64,000 nucleotides of DNA. Source: Actinotalea subterranea (GTDB taxonomy: Bacteria > Actinomycetota > Actinomycetes > Actinomycetales > Cellulomonadaceae). A program made the position numbers and the translations under genes. Shown one piece after another: positions 19,910 through 28,510 of the stretch. A model generated the notes under the pieces. The model did no database searches, was not told the DNA's origin, and saw nothing but the letters and a program-made list of their open reading frames with translations. The stretch is taken from assembly GCF_008364845.1 (NCBI RefSeq), contig NZ_VTTP01000003.1, forward strand, positions 62,001 through 126,000. Direction: 5' to 3'. Positions within the stretch are counted from its first letter, which is position 1. Each line of letters begins with the position of its first letter.

Positions 19910-20355
19910 CCGACCGTCGCGCGAACCGCACCGTCGACCGGCAGGTGCCCGCGCATCTCGGTCACGAGCTGCGGGGTGAGAGTGGTCTCCGTGCGGGAGA
20001 CCAGCATCGCCATCTCGTAGCCGATGAGGCCGACGTCGCACGTCGCCTCGGCCACGACCGCGAGGACCGAGCCGTTGGAGACGCTCATGAGGAAGACGAA
20101 CAGCTCGTCCATCTCGATGATGGCCTGACGGACGTCGCCCGCGTGGAGCTGACGCGCAGCACCCCGGGTGAGGCTCGACATGCCCGCGACGATCGCCGCC
20201 ATCTGGTCGCCGCTGGTGCGGTCCAGGTTGTCGGACATCGCCATCAGCAGACCGTCTGCCGACACGACGAGCGTGTGCTTGGTGCCGGGCACCGTCTTGA
20301 CGAAGTTGTCCAGAAGCCAGCCGAAGTTGGCTGCCTCTGAGCTGAGTGCTGTCAC
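19906..20355 (-). CDS. cvnB: Conservon roadblock/LC7 protein
   Basis: A 149-residue roadblock/LC7-domain protein from GTG 20355, with GAGGAGGACA upstream. It reads LSSEAANFGWLLDNFVKTVP, then HTLVVSADGLLMAMS, the typical start of bacterial roadblock proteins, which act as regulators of their partner GTPase. It follows the kinase by 49 bases and is translationally coupled to cvnC. Confidence 0.93.
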   Translation of the reverse strand: MTALSSEAANFGWLLDNFVKTVPGTKHTLVVSADGLLMAMSDNLDRTSGDQMAAIVAGMSSLTRGAARQLHAGDVRQAIIEMDELFVFLMSVSNGSVLAVVAEATCDVGLIGYEMAMLVSRTETTLTPQLVTEMRGHLPVDGAVRATVG

Positions 20356-20404
20356 TTGTCCTCCTCGAGGTTGCCGGCCTGGCGGCGGCTGGGTGTGCAC
20401 GCGG

Positions 20405-23400
20405 TCACCATGAGGTGCTCCGCTGGGTCAGGTCGGTGTCCGGCGTCGTCACGGGTTCCCCGTGCACGACGTCCGAACCGTCCTCGTCACCGACGCGGTA
20501 GGCCGCGTCGGTCGCCTGGTGGTTCTCCCGGCCGGTCGCGTCCGAGGCCTGGCGGCCCCGGCTCGTGCCGGACTGGAAGCTGGAGAGCAGCGAACGCACC
20601 TGGTTGGCGTCGCGCTCGGTGCGCTGGCCCGTCGCCGGGGCCTTGATCTCCGGCGCCGCCGGGACGCTGGCCGGGGTGCGGCGGGTGAGCGAGGCCCCTC
20701 CGCCGGACACCGCCTTGGGCCGGTACGACGACAGCTGGCTCAGCTCGGCGAGCGCCTGCTGGGCGATGTCCGCCCGCTGCGCCAGCATGTTCGTGACCTC
20801 GTCGTCGAACGCCCCGGACATCGGCTGGGGGCTGAACGTCGTCTGCGGCGAGAACGGCTGGTGCGGCGACGGCACGGCGGGTGCCGGGGCGGCCGGTCGC
20901 TGCGGTGCGGCGGCCGGCGCTGCCGGTGCCCACCCCGCGGGCGGACCCTGGTGTGCTGCGGGCTCCGGCACGGCCGGGGCGGCGGGTCGCTGGGGCGCAC
21001 CGTCGTTGCCCGGCCAGAACGGCGCGGGTGCCGCCGCAGCAGGGGGCGCGGCAGGTGCCGGGTCCGACGCCCAGCCGTTGCCGGGCTGCCACGTCGGGAC
21101 GGCTGCGGGGGCTGCCGCGGCGGGTGCCTCGGGTGCCGGCGCGAACACCGCCGGTCCGGCTGCGGGAGCGGCCGGCGGGTTCGACAGCGCGTGCGCGCCG
21201 ACGTCCGTGGTCCCCCAGGCCGACTGACGGACCGGAGCGACCGACGGCTGCTCCGCGACGGGCGCGAACACGGCGGGCGCGGCGACCGGCGGGCGCGAGG
21301 GTGCCGCCAGGCCGGGTGCCGACGACGGGGCGGGCGCCGGGGCCGGCGCCTCCTTGTCGCGGCGGCGACCGAAGAGACCGCGGCGCTTGGGCTCACGCAC
21401 CTCGCGGCGCGTCGGTCCGCGGACGAGGTCGGTGAAGCCCGCGCTCTCCGCTTCGTCGCTCACGGCGAGGCCTGCGAGAGGTGCGGGTGCGGCCGCGGGC
21501 GGCGCGGCAGGCACCGCGGGGGCCGTCGGCTGGACCTGCGACCACGGGTGGCCGTCGGTCGCCTGCGGCTCGACGGGCGCCGCGACGGGCTGCGCAGCCC
21601 AGGCACCTGCGGCCTCGGGCGCCTGCGCCACGGGTGCGGACCAGGTCGCGGCAGGCGCGGCCGGGGCCGACGTCGGCGCCCACGCGGGGGGTGCGGACGG
21701 GGCGACGGGTGCGGCCTGCTGGACCGGCTCGGGCGTGGCCCAGGGCTGCGGCTCGGGCGTGGCCCAGGCCTGCGGCTCGGCCGGCGCGACGGGGTGACCG
21801 TTGGGGCTCTGCTGCCCGACGGGCGCCCACGGCTGCGCCGGCTCGGTCCACGCGGCGGGCTCGGGTGCGGCAGCGGGCTGGACCGGGGCCCAGGGCTCCT
21901 GCACCGGCTGGGCCTGCGCGGCCCACGGCTGGGCCTCGACGGGCTGCTGCGGCGCCCACGGCTGCGGCTCGACCGGCTGCGCCTGCGCCCACGGCTGAGG
22001 CTCAGCAGGCTGCTGCGCGGCCCACTGCTCCTGCGCGTACTGCTGCTCCTGCGCGTACTGCTGCTCCTGGGCGTACTGCTGCTCCTGGGCGTACTGCTGC
22101 TCGCCGTGCTGCGGGCCCGGCCACGCCTGTGCGGCGGCGTCCGGCGCGACAGGCGTCTCGACGGGCCACGCCTGCTGGGCGGCGGGGAACGGCACGCCCG
22201 GCGCGAACGCGGGGTCGCCGTACTCGTCGTCGTCCTCCACGAGGCCGGGGATCACCATGACCTCGGGCTCGGCGGCGACCTCGGCGGGCGCCTGCTCGGC
22301 CCACTCGGGAGCGGCCTCGGCGTCGGGCGCCGCGACCTCCTGCTCGGCGGGCGCCGCCGGCGCGTCGGCGGCGTGCGCACCGTGGCTCGGGGCGCTGCGG
22401 CCGAAGAACGCGGCGGCACCGGCGGCCGCCGCGGCGAGGCGCTCGGCGGCGTCGAACGGCTCGGGTGTCCCCTCGGGCGCCGCGGCCTCGTGCGCGGGAC
22501 CGTGGCCGGTGTCGACGTGCACGGACGCCGCGGCGAGCTCGGCGCGCCGCGAGCGGAAGCCCGTGAAGACGGCGGAACGGGCCTGCGGGTCGACCGGGCC
22601 GGCGTCCGCGAGCGGTGCGGCGGACGGTGCGGGCGCTGCGGGCTGACGGGCCGGGAGGCCCGCGGCCGGCGCTGCCGCCTGACGCGTCGGCAGAGCCGGT
22701 GCGTCCTCGGCGGGCCGGAGCGTCGGGGGTGCGGGTGCCTCGGCGGCGGGTCGGCGCGTCGGCAGGTCGTCCGTCGCGGGCTGGCGTGTCGGCAGGGCCG
22801 GTGCGTCGCCGGCCGGCTGGCGGGTCGGGAGGGCGAGCCCTCCGGTCGCGGGCTGACGCGTCGGCAGGGCCGGCGCGGCGGCTGCGGGCGCCTCGGGGGC
22901 GCGGCGCGAGACGAGGGGGGCGGACGCCCGGACGACGGGTGGCGTCCAGACCTCGCTGTCGTCGAGGGTCACGCCGGCGAACGCCTCGGCGCGGGGTGCG
23001 AGCGGGATCGACGGCGCAGCGGCGGCGTCGTCCTCCTCACGGTGGCTGCGGGGCGCGGGCGCCTCGGCCTCGCCGCCACGGGACCGGCGACGCGGCAGGC
23101 CGAGCCCGGTCGTGCCGTCCGTCAGTGCGGTGAGGTCGACGGCCTCGGCCGGGTTCTCGGCGGAGCCGTACGCGCCTGCGGCGACGTCCTGGACGTTCGC
23201 GGGCGCCGGAGCGTACGCGGCGTCGTGGACGACCTCGGCGGCCTCCTCCGGGAGCACGAACGTCTCGACGACCGCGGCCGGGCGGGTCGGTGCCGTGAGC
23301 GGCAGCGAGCCCGGGTCGACGAAGAGCACGAGGGGCATGCGGATCGTGGCGAGCGTGCCCTTGCCGTCGGGGCCGAGCGAGAGGTGGACGCTCGCGCCGA

Positions 23401-25207
23401 GGCGCGCGGCGATGCGGCCGACGACGAACATGCCGAGGCGCTGGGCACCGAGCACGTCGGACGCGGACGTCGCACGGATCTTCTCGTTCGCCTCGGCGAG
23501 CTCCTCCGGGGTCATCCCGAGGCCCTGGTCGAGGATCGTGATGAGGACGCTCTCCTGGTCGACACCCGTCGAGACCTGCACGGGGGTGCCCGGCTCGGAG
23601 AACACCGTCGCGTTCTCGAGCAGCTCGGCCATGAGGTGGGCGGCGGGCAGCGCGGTGTGGCCGAGCATCATCGGGTCGACGGGCAGGTCGAGCTGCACGC
23701 GCTCGTAGTGCTCGATCTCGGAGGAGGCGGTGCGGATGACGTCCGAGAGCGGCAGCGTCTCGCGCAGGCGCCGGCCCGTGTCGATGCCCGCGAGCACGAG
23801 GAGCGACTCGGCGTTGCGGCGCATCCGGGTCGCGAGGTGGTCGAGGCGGAAGAGGTCGGCCAGGGTCTTCGGGTCTTCCTCGGAGCGCTCGAGCGCGTCG
23901 ATGAAGGAGAGCTGGCGGTTGAGGAGCACCTGGTCGCGGCGCGCGACGTTGACGAACATCTCCGCGATGGACCCACGCAGGGCGGCCTGCTCCTGGGCGA
24001 CCTGGATGGTCGTCGCGTTGACCTCGTTGAACGCCGTCGCGAGCTGGCCGATCTCGTCGCGGCTGTCCACGGGGATGTGCGCGAGCGTGAGGTCGGGTCC
24101 CTGGCCGGGGATCGCCACCTGGTCGACGAGGCGGGGCAGCTCGTCGCGGACGGTTCCGGCGGCCTCCGTGAGGCGGCGCAGCGGGTTGACGATCTGACGG
24201 GCGATGGCGAGGGCCGCGGCGATCGAGAGGGCGACGGCCGCGAGCGCGCCACCGATCGTCACGATGGCGGTGCGCAGCGCGGCGGACGCGACCTGGGAGG
24301 CCCGCGCGTTGGCGGCCTGGCGCAGCTCGCCCTGCAGGGGGTCGAAGGCCACGATCTCGGCGTCGGCGGCGATGTTCCAGTCCTCGGCCGCGATGAAGTC
24401 GTAGAACTCGGCCTCGCCGGTCTCGATGAGGGTCCGGTAGGAGTCGTAGGACTGCGAGCCGTTGAACGAGGCGCCGAGCGGCGGGACGAGGATGCCCTCG
24501 CCGAGGTCGAGCTGGCGGACCGCGGTCGCGGTCTGCTCGTGGACGGTGTCCGAGATCGGGAAGAGACCGGCCAGGTAGAGCACGTCGCTCTCGCTCGGGT
24601 CGGTTCCCGAGAGGATCGCGCCACCGAGCGCCTGCTCCTCGCGGTAGTCCTCGATCAGGTTCGTCAGGTCGCTCTGCGCGGAGACGATGGCCGCGAGCCG
24701 TCGGTCGTCGAGCGCGTCGGCGACCTTTCCCGGGAAGTCCGCGGCGTCCTCGACGACCCGCGTGTAGTTGTTGATGATCGACTTCACGGGGATGTTCTGG
24801 GCGTCGACGCGGGTGCGCACACCCTCGATGCTCGAGACGCTCGCGCGGACCTCGGTGAACGCCTTCGCGACCTGCGGGTCGAGCGCGTCGAGGTTGACCT
24901 CGTCCAGGCTGCGGTTGAACGCCGCCGCCGCGTCGTCGACGCCGCGACGGGTCTTCTCGAGCTCGGCGCGCACGTCGAGCGAGCCGTCGTTGCCCGAGTA
25001 CGGGAGGGCGGCGACGCGCTCCTCCTCGACAGCCGCCGCGAGCTCGCGGGACTCCTGCAGCGCGGTGAGCAGCGTGATGACCGTGCGGCTCGTCTGCACC
25101 TCGCGCAGCGCCTCGAGCGAGATGAGCCCGGCGAGCACGAAGAGGACGAGCACAGGCACGGAGAGGGCCGCGAGGACCTTCCCGCGGATGCCCAACCTGC
25201 GAAGCAT
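20405..25207 (-). CDS. cvnA: Conservon sensor histidine kinase with giant repetitive C-terminal tail
   Basis: About 1600 residues from ATG 25207, with GAAGGAGA upstream. It has a first membrane helix at about 10-30, an extracellular nitrate/nitrite-sensor-like (NIT) region to about 300, a second helix at 306-339, then HAMP. The HisKA-like part keeps FRLDHLATRMRRNAESLL, the probable phospho-acceptor region, and the ATPase part about 500-650 has the N box LLENATVFS and a DQGLGMT box. Beyond 650 about 950 residues are Ala/Pro/Gln/Trp-rich, with LPTRQPA repeats, four YAQEQQ units and many QPWA units; cvnA tails are often disordered but rarely this long. It is the first gene of the cvnABCD operon. 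A usual fifth gene, a P450, is absent. Confidence 0.92.
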   Translation of the reverse strand: MLRRLGIRGKVLAALSVPVLVLFVLAGLISLEALREVQTSRTVITLLTALQESRELAAAVEEERVAALPYSGNDGSLDVRAELEKTRRGVDDAAAAFNRSLDEVNLDALDPQVAKAFTEVRASVSSIEGVRTRVDAQNIPVKSIINNYTRVVEDAADFPGKVADALDDRRLAAIVSAQSDLTNLIEDYREEQALGGAILSGTDPSESDVLYLAGLFPISDTVHEQTATAVRQLDLGEGILVPPLGASFNGSQSYDSYRTLIETGEAEFYDFIAAEDWNIAADAEIVAFDPLQGELRQAANARASQVASAALRTAIVTIGGALAAVALSIAAALAIARQIVNPLRRLTEAAGTVRDELPRLVDQVAIPGQGPDLTLAHIPVDSRDEIGQLATAFNEVNATTIQVAQEQAALRGSIAEMFVNVARRDQVLLNRQLSFIDALERSEEDPKTLADLFRLDHLATRMRRNAESLLVLAGIDTGRRLRETLPLSDVIRTASSEIEHYERVQLDLPVDPMMLGHTALPAAHLMAELLENATVFSEPGTPVQVSTGVDQESVLITILDQGLGMTPEELAEANEKIRATSASDVLGAQRLGMFVVGRIAARLGASVHLSLGPDGKGTLATIRMPLVLFVDPGSLPLTAPTRPAAVVETFVLPEEAAEVVHDAAYAPAPANVQDVAAGAYGSAENPAEAVDLTALTDGTTGLGLPRRRSRGGEAEAPAPRSHREEDDAAAAPSIPLAPRAEAFAGVTLDDSEVWTPPVVRASAPLVSRRAPEAPAAAAPALPTRQPATGGLALPTRQPAGDAPALPTRQPATDDLPTRRPAAEAPAPPTLRPAEDAPALPTRQAAAPAAGLPARQPAAPAPSAAPLADAGPVDPQARSAVFTGFRSRRAELAAASVHVDTGHGPAHEAAAPEGTPEPFDAAERLAAAAAGAAAFFGRSAPSHGAHAADAPAAPAEQEVAAPDAEAAPEWAEQAPAEVAAEPEVMVIPGLVEDDDEYGDPAFAPGVPFPAAQQAWPVETPVAPDAAAQAWPGPQHGEQQYAQEQQYAQEQQYAQEQQYAQEQWAAQQPAEPQPWAQAQPVEPQPWAPQQPVEAQPWAAQAQPVQEPWAPVQPAAAPEPAAWTEPAQPWAPVGQQSPNGHPVAPAEPQAWATPEPQPWATPEPVQQAAPVAPSAPPAWAPTSAPAAPAATWSAPVAQAPEAAGAWAAQPVAAPVEPQATDGHPWSQVQPTAPAVPAAPPAAAPAPLAGLAVSDEAESAGFTDLVRGPTRREVREPKRRGLFGRRRDKEAPAPAPAPSSAPGLAAPSRPPVAAPAVFAPVAEQPSVAPVRQSAWGTTDVGAHALSNPPAAPAAGPAVFAPAPEAPAAAAPAAVPTWQPGNGWASDPAPAAPPAAAAPAPFWPGNDGAPQRPAAPAVPEPAAHQGPPAGWAPAAPAAAPQRPAAPAPAVPSPHQPFSPQTTFSPQPMSGAFDDEVTNMLAQRADIAQQALAELSQLSSYRPKAVSGGGASLTRRTPASVPAAPEIKAPATGQRTERDANQVRSLLSSFQSGTSRGRQASDATGRENHQATDAAYRVGDEDGSDVVHGEPVTTPDTDLTQRSTSW
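22027..22100. repeat. 18-bp coding tandem repeat inside cvnA
   Basis: Four adjacent 18-bp units on the kinase strand encode QEQQYA. The last units vary at one synonymous position. They extend the Gln-rich linker of the tail. Such units change copy number by slippage, so length may vary between strains. Confidence 0.8.
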
Positions 25208-25396
25208 GGATGTCTCCTTCACTGTGCGGCGGTGCACCACCGCACGAGGTGCTGGATGACGGCACGGGACCAGGTGGTCATCTGCCGTCGGGACACCATC
25301 GGCGCAGACGAGCCCTGGCATTAGGCCAATGGGGGAATCTCATGGAACGGGCCACACCATATCGGGCATTTTTCACCCGCCTGCAAGACTTCCGTC

Positions 25397-26371
25397 GTGA
25401 TTGCCGTGAGCGCGAACATCCCGGGGGGCCCGCAGGCCCTCGTCGCCACCGAGGTCCCGGACCCCGTCGCGGGCCCGGGAGAGGTCCTCGTGGAGGTCGT
25501 CGCGGCGGGCGTCAACAACGCCGACGTCCTGCAGCGGGAGGGTCGCTACCCCCCTCCGCCGGGCGCCCCCGCGTGGCCGGGGCTCGAGGTCTCGGGCGTC
25601 GTCGCGGACGTCGGTCCGGGCGTGTCGTGGGCCGTCGGCGATCCGGTCGTGGCGCTGCTCGCGGGGGGTGGGTACGCGACGCACGTCGTCGTCCCGGCGG
25701 GCCAGGTCCTTCCCCTGCCCGACGGCGTCACGCCCGTCGACGCCGCGGCGCTCCCCGAGGCGGTGTGCACGCTGTGGTCGACGCTCGTGGACGCCGCGGG
25801 GCTGCGCGCGGGCGAGTGGGTCCTCGTGCACGGCGGCTCGGGCGGGATCGGCACGGTCGCGATCCAGCTCGCGCGTGCCCTCGGCGCCCGGGTGGTGACG
25901 ACCGCGGGCGGTCCCGAGCGTGTCGCGCGGTGCCTCGCGCTCGGTGCGGACGTCGCGGTCGACCACCGCTCGCAGGACTTCGTCGCGGCCGCCATGGACG
26001 CGACCGACGGCCGCGGGGTCGACGTGGTGCTCGACGTCGTGGGAGCGGCCTACCTCGAGGCGAACCTGCGCGCGCTCGCGACCGGCGGGCGCCTCGCGGT
26101 CATCGGCATGCAGAAGGGCCGACGCGCGGAGCTCGACCTCGGGGTGCTCCTGGCGAAGCGCGCGACGGTGCTCGGCACCACGCTGCGGTCCCGGCCCGCT
26201 CCCCAGAAGGCGGCGATCGTCGCGAGCGTGCGCGAGCACGTGTGGCCGCTCGTCGCGGACGGCCGGGTGCGCCCCGTGGTGCACGCGCGCCTGCCGCTCA
26301 CACGCGCCGCGCAGGCCCACGAGCTCATGGCCTCGGGCGAGGTGTTCGGCAAGGTGCTGCTGCTGCCGTGA
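25397..26371 (+). CDS. Zinc-free quinone oxidoreductase, MDR superfamily
   Basis: A 324-residue protein from GTG 25397. The N-terminal GroES-like half (EVPDPVAGPGEVLVEVVAAGVNNADVLQREG) is followed by a Rossmann half with WVLVHGGSGGIGTVAIQLAR near 145. The zinc-binding cysteines of alcohol dehydrogenases are missing, which fits the NADPH:quinone reductase (QOR, PIG3-like) subfamily. It probably reduces quinones or other carbonyl compounds with NADPH. It is divergent from the conservon, and convergent with the AGE-family isomerase. Confidence 0.92.
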   Translation: MIAVSANIPGGPQALVATEVPDPVAGPGEVLVEVVAAGVNNADVLQREGRYPPPPGAPAWPGLEVSGVVADVGPGVSWAVGDPVVALLAGGGYATHVVVPAGQVLPLPDGVTPVDAAALPEAVCTLWSTLVDAAGLRAGEWVLVHGGSGGIGTVAIQLARALGARVVTTAGGPERVARCLALGADVAVDHRSQDFVAAAMDATDGRGVDVVLDVVGAAYLEANLRALATGGRLAVIGMQKGRRAELDLGVLLAKRATVLGTTLRSRPAPQKAAIVASVREHVWPLVADGRVRPVVHARLPLTRAAQAHELMASGEVFGKVLLLP

Positions 26372-26396
26372 GCCGCGCCGCCCTCCCCTGCCGGCT

Positions 26397-26481
26397 GTGC
26401 CGGTGGGTGTCGGGCCCTGAGGCCGTGCCGGTGGGTGTCGGGCCGTGCCGGCCCTGAGGCCGTGCCGGTGGGCGTCGGGCC
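26397..26481. repeat. Three copies of a 20-bp repeat between convergent genes
   Basis: GTGCCGGTGGGTGTCGGGCC occurs at 26397-26416 and 26425-26444, and once more with one change at 26462-26481. Copies are separated by CTGAGGCC-like spacers. The stretch fills the space between the stop codons of the quinone oxidoreductase and the isomerase and contains no convincing terminator stem of its own. Confidence 0.8.
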
Positions 26482-26502
26482 TGCCGGCCCTGCCAGCGGG
26501 TG

Positions 26503-27744
26503 TCAGCCCAGGTTGCCGGCGGCGAGCGACGGCGCCAGCACGGGCGCGAGCGGCAGACGCGGGATCAGGGTCGCCTGCACCGCGTGGTACAGGTCCGCCT
26601 TGCCGGCCCACACGGTGCGGGTCACGGTGTTGTCCACCCCGAGCTCGTGCCACCAGGAGCCGCCGACGCGGTCCATGAGGTGCTCGGACGCGTAGTCCCA
26701 CCACGTCCGGTACCAGGCGTCGAAGCGCGCGTCGCCGGTGACCGCGAAGAGGGCCGCGGCGGCGCCGAGGGCCTCGCACACCACCCAGTGCATGCGCTCG
26801 CGCACCACGGGCCGGCCCTCCCAGTCGACCGTGTAGACGAAGCCCGGGGCGCCGTCGACGTCCCAGCCCTCCGCGACGGACGCGTCGAACAGCGCGGTCG
26901 CGTCCTCGACCATCCACGCGTCGACGTCGTCGCCGAGGGCGAGGAGCGCCGCACGCACGTGCAGCGTCAGGCGCGCCCACTCGAGCCAGTGGCCGATCGT
27001 CGCGCCGTAGGGGCGGAACGGGTGCGCCGGGGCGTCCGCGTTGTAGTCCAGGACGGGCTGCCAGTCCGTGTCGAAGTGCTCGGGGATGCGCCACGCGTTG
27101 CCGCGCGCGAGCTGGTGGACGACGCGCTCCGTGATGCGCGCGGCGCGGTCCAGCCACGCGCGGTCGCCCGTCACGTCGGCCGCGGCGAGGTAGGCCTCGA
27201 CCGTGTGCATGTTCGCGTTGACCCCGCGGTACTCCTCGGACGTCGAGAACGTGCGGTCCCACGACTCGACGACCATGCCCGCCTCGTCGTCCCAGAAGTG
27301 CTCGAGGGACACGGCCAGGGCCTCGTCGAGCAGCTCACGCGCACCCGGCCGGCCGGCCGCGGCGGCGCTCGCCGTCGCGAGCACGACGAACGCGTGCGGG
27401 TAGGCGCCCTTGAGCTCGGCGTCCGCGCCCTCGGGGCCGTCGGGACCCACGGCCGCGAACCAGCCGCCGTGCCGGGCGTCCTTGAAGCGGCCCGCGAGCG
27501 CGGCGAGACCGTGGTCGGCCAGGGCCCCGCAGCCAGGCCGGCCCAGGAGCGAGCCCAGGGCGAAGACGTACGTCATGCGGCACGTGATCCACAGCTCGGT
27601 CGGGCGGCCCTCGACGAGCCGGCCGTCGTCGTCGAGCCACCCGAACCCGCCCTCGGGCACGCGCGCGCCCCGGCCGAACGTGAGCAGGCGGTCCGTCTCG
27701 CCCTCGAGCCAGCGGTGGTGGGCGGGGGCGTCGAGCCAGGTCAT
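26503..27744 (-). CDS. AGE-family aldose-ketose isomerase, mannose or sulfoquinovose type
   Basis: A 413-residue (alpha/alpha)6-barrel protein from ATG 27744, with GGAGC upstream. The start RWLEGETDRLLTFGRGARV, GGFGWLDDDGRL and ELWITCRMTYVFALG match the YihS/mannose isomerase branch more closely than GlcNAc 2-epimerases. The expected catalytic histidines can be placed in NANMHTVEAYL, TIGHWLEWARL and RMHWVVCEAL. The enzyme probably interconverts mannose and fructose, or sulfoquinovose and its ketose, in the cytoplasm. No sulfoquinovose genes surround it, so mannose is the simpler guess and would fit the GH92 enzyme. Confidence 0.88.
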   Translation of the reverse strand: MTWLDAPAHHRWLEGETDRLLTFGRGARVPEGGFGWLDDDGRLVEGRPTELWITCRMTYVFALGSLLGRPGCGALADHGLAALAGRFKDARHGGWFAAVGPDGPEGADAELKGAYPHAFVVLATASAAAAGRPGARELLDEALAVSLEHFWDDEAGMVVESWDRTFSTSEEYRGVNANMHTVEAYLAAADVTGDRAWLDRAARITERVVHQLARGNAWRIPEHFDTDWQPVLDYNADAPAHPFRPYGATIGHWLEWARLTLHVRAALLALGDDVDAWMVEDATALFDASVAEGWDVDGAPGFVYTVDWEGRPVVRERMHWVVCEALGAAAALFAVTGDARFDAWYRTWWDYASEHLMDRVGGSWWHELGVDNTVTRTVWAGKADLYHAVQATLIPRLPLAPVLAPSLAAGNLG

Positions 27745-27879
27745 CACGGTGCTCCAAGGACGGAGGGCAGCAGAGCGCGGGGCGGCACGCGGCCGTCGCG
27801 GTGTCGGCACACGGTACCGGGCGGTGCGGCGCCGCAGGGAGGACGTGTGCCCCGGGGTCGGCTGCACGACAATGGCTGG

Positions 27880-28449
27880 ATGAGCCCGACGCCGCAGCAG
27901 CCCAGCACGCCGGTCCCGCCGCACGACGCCCCCTCGGACGGCCCCGTCGTACCGCCCGACGACCGCCACCCGGGGACCTCCGCGGAGCAGCCCGCGGACG
28001 CGACGTTCATCGGCCAGCCCGCCAAGGTCATGCGCATCGGCACCATGGTCAAGCAGCTGCTCGACGAGGTGCGTGGCGCGCCTCTCGACGAGGCCGCCCG
28101 CGGCCGGCTCGCCGAGATCCACGACCTGTCGCTGCGCGAGCTCGAGGACGGCCTCTCCCCCGACCTCGTCGCCGAGCTGCGGCGCATCACGCTGCCGTTC
28201 AGCGACGAGACCAACCCGACCGAGGGCGAGCTCCGCGTCGCGCAGGCGCAGCTCGTGGGGTGGCTCGAGGGCCTGTTCCACGGCCTGCAGACGGCCCTCG
28301 TCGCGCAGCAGATGAGCACACAGGCCCAGCTCGCCCAGATGCGCCGGGCCCTGCCGCCCGGCACGATGCCCGCTCCCGGGCAGCAGCTGCGTGCCGACGG
28401 CAGGCCCGACGACGCCGACGACCGGCGGGCGCCCGGCCAGTACCTGTAG
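27880..28449 (+). CDS. bpa: Bacterial proteasome activator
   Basis: A 189-residue protein from ATG 27880. A disordered Pro-rich head is followed by a four-helix region (VMRIGTMVKQLLDEVRGAPL; LAEIHDLSLRELEDGL; LRRITLPFSDET) characteristic of the Bpa/PafE family (formerly DUF2587). The chain ends in GQYL, the Gly-Gln-Tyr-Leu tail that docks into the 20S proteasome alpha ring and opens the gate for ATP-independent degradation. The organism should therefore carry a proteasome; none of its genes are in this window. Monocistronic here, convergent with an EamA exporter. Confidence 0.95.
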   Translation: MSPTPQQPSTPVPPHDAPSDGPVVPPDDRHPGTSAEQPADATFIGQPAKVMRIGTMVKQLLDEVRGAPLDEAARGRLAEIHDLSLRELEDGLSPDLVAELRRITLPFSDETNPTEGELRVAQAQLVGWLEGLFHGLQTALVAQQMSTQAQLAQMRRALPPGTMPAPGQQLRADGRPDDADDRRAPGQYL

Positions 28450-28463
28450 GACGCGCGGGGCCG

Positions 28464-28510
28464 CGCCTCAGGCGGGCCCGCGCGCCTCAGGCCGCGTCGG
28501 CGCCTCAGGC
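28464..28510. repeat. Three copies of CGCCTCAGGC
   Basis: A 10-base motif CGCCTCAGGC is present at 28464-28473, 28483-28492 and 28501-28510. The last copy contains the EamA stop codon, and the others repeat a TGA on the same strand beyond it. This looks like duplicated stop-codon DNA between convergent genes. Confidence 0.6.

Noticed and set aside
22027-22100. CRISPR or VNTR locus
   Set aside because: The repeats are in frame within the cvnA tail and encode QEQQYA, so they are coding.
20462-25324. 1620-codon open frame opposite cvnA
   Set aside because: Same cause: biased third positions of the real gene leave the opposite strand open. The product is Arg-rich and has no recognisable fold.
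26397-26481. CRISPR-like repeats
   Set aside because: Spacers are only 8-17 bases and themselves repeated, and no cas genes are near.
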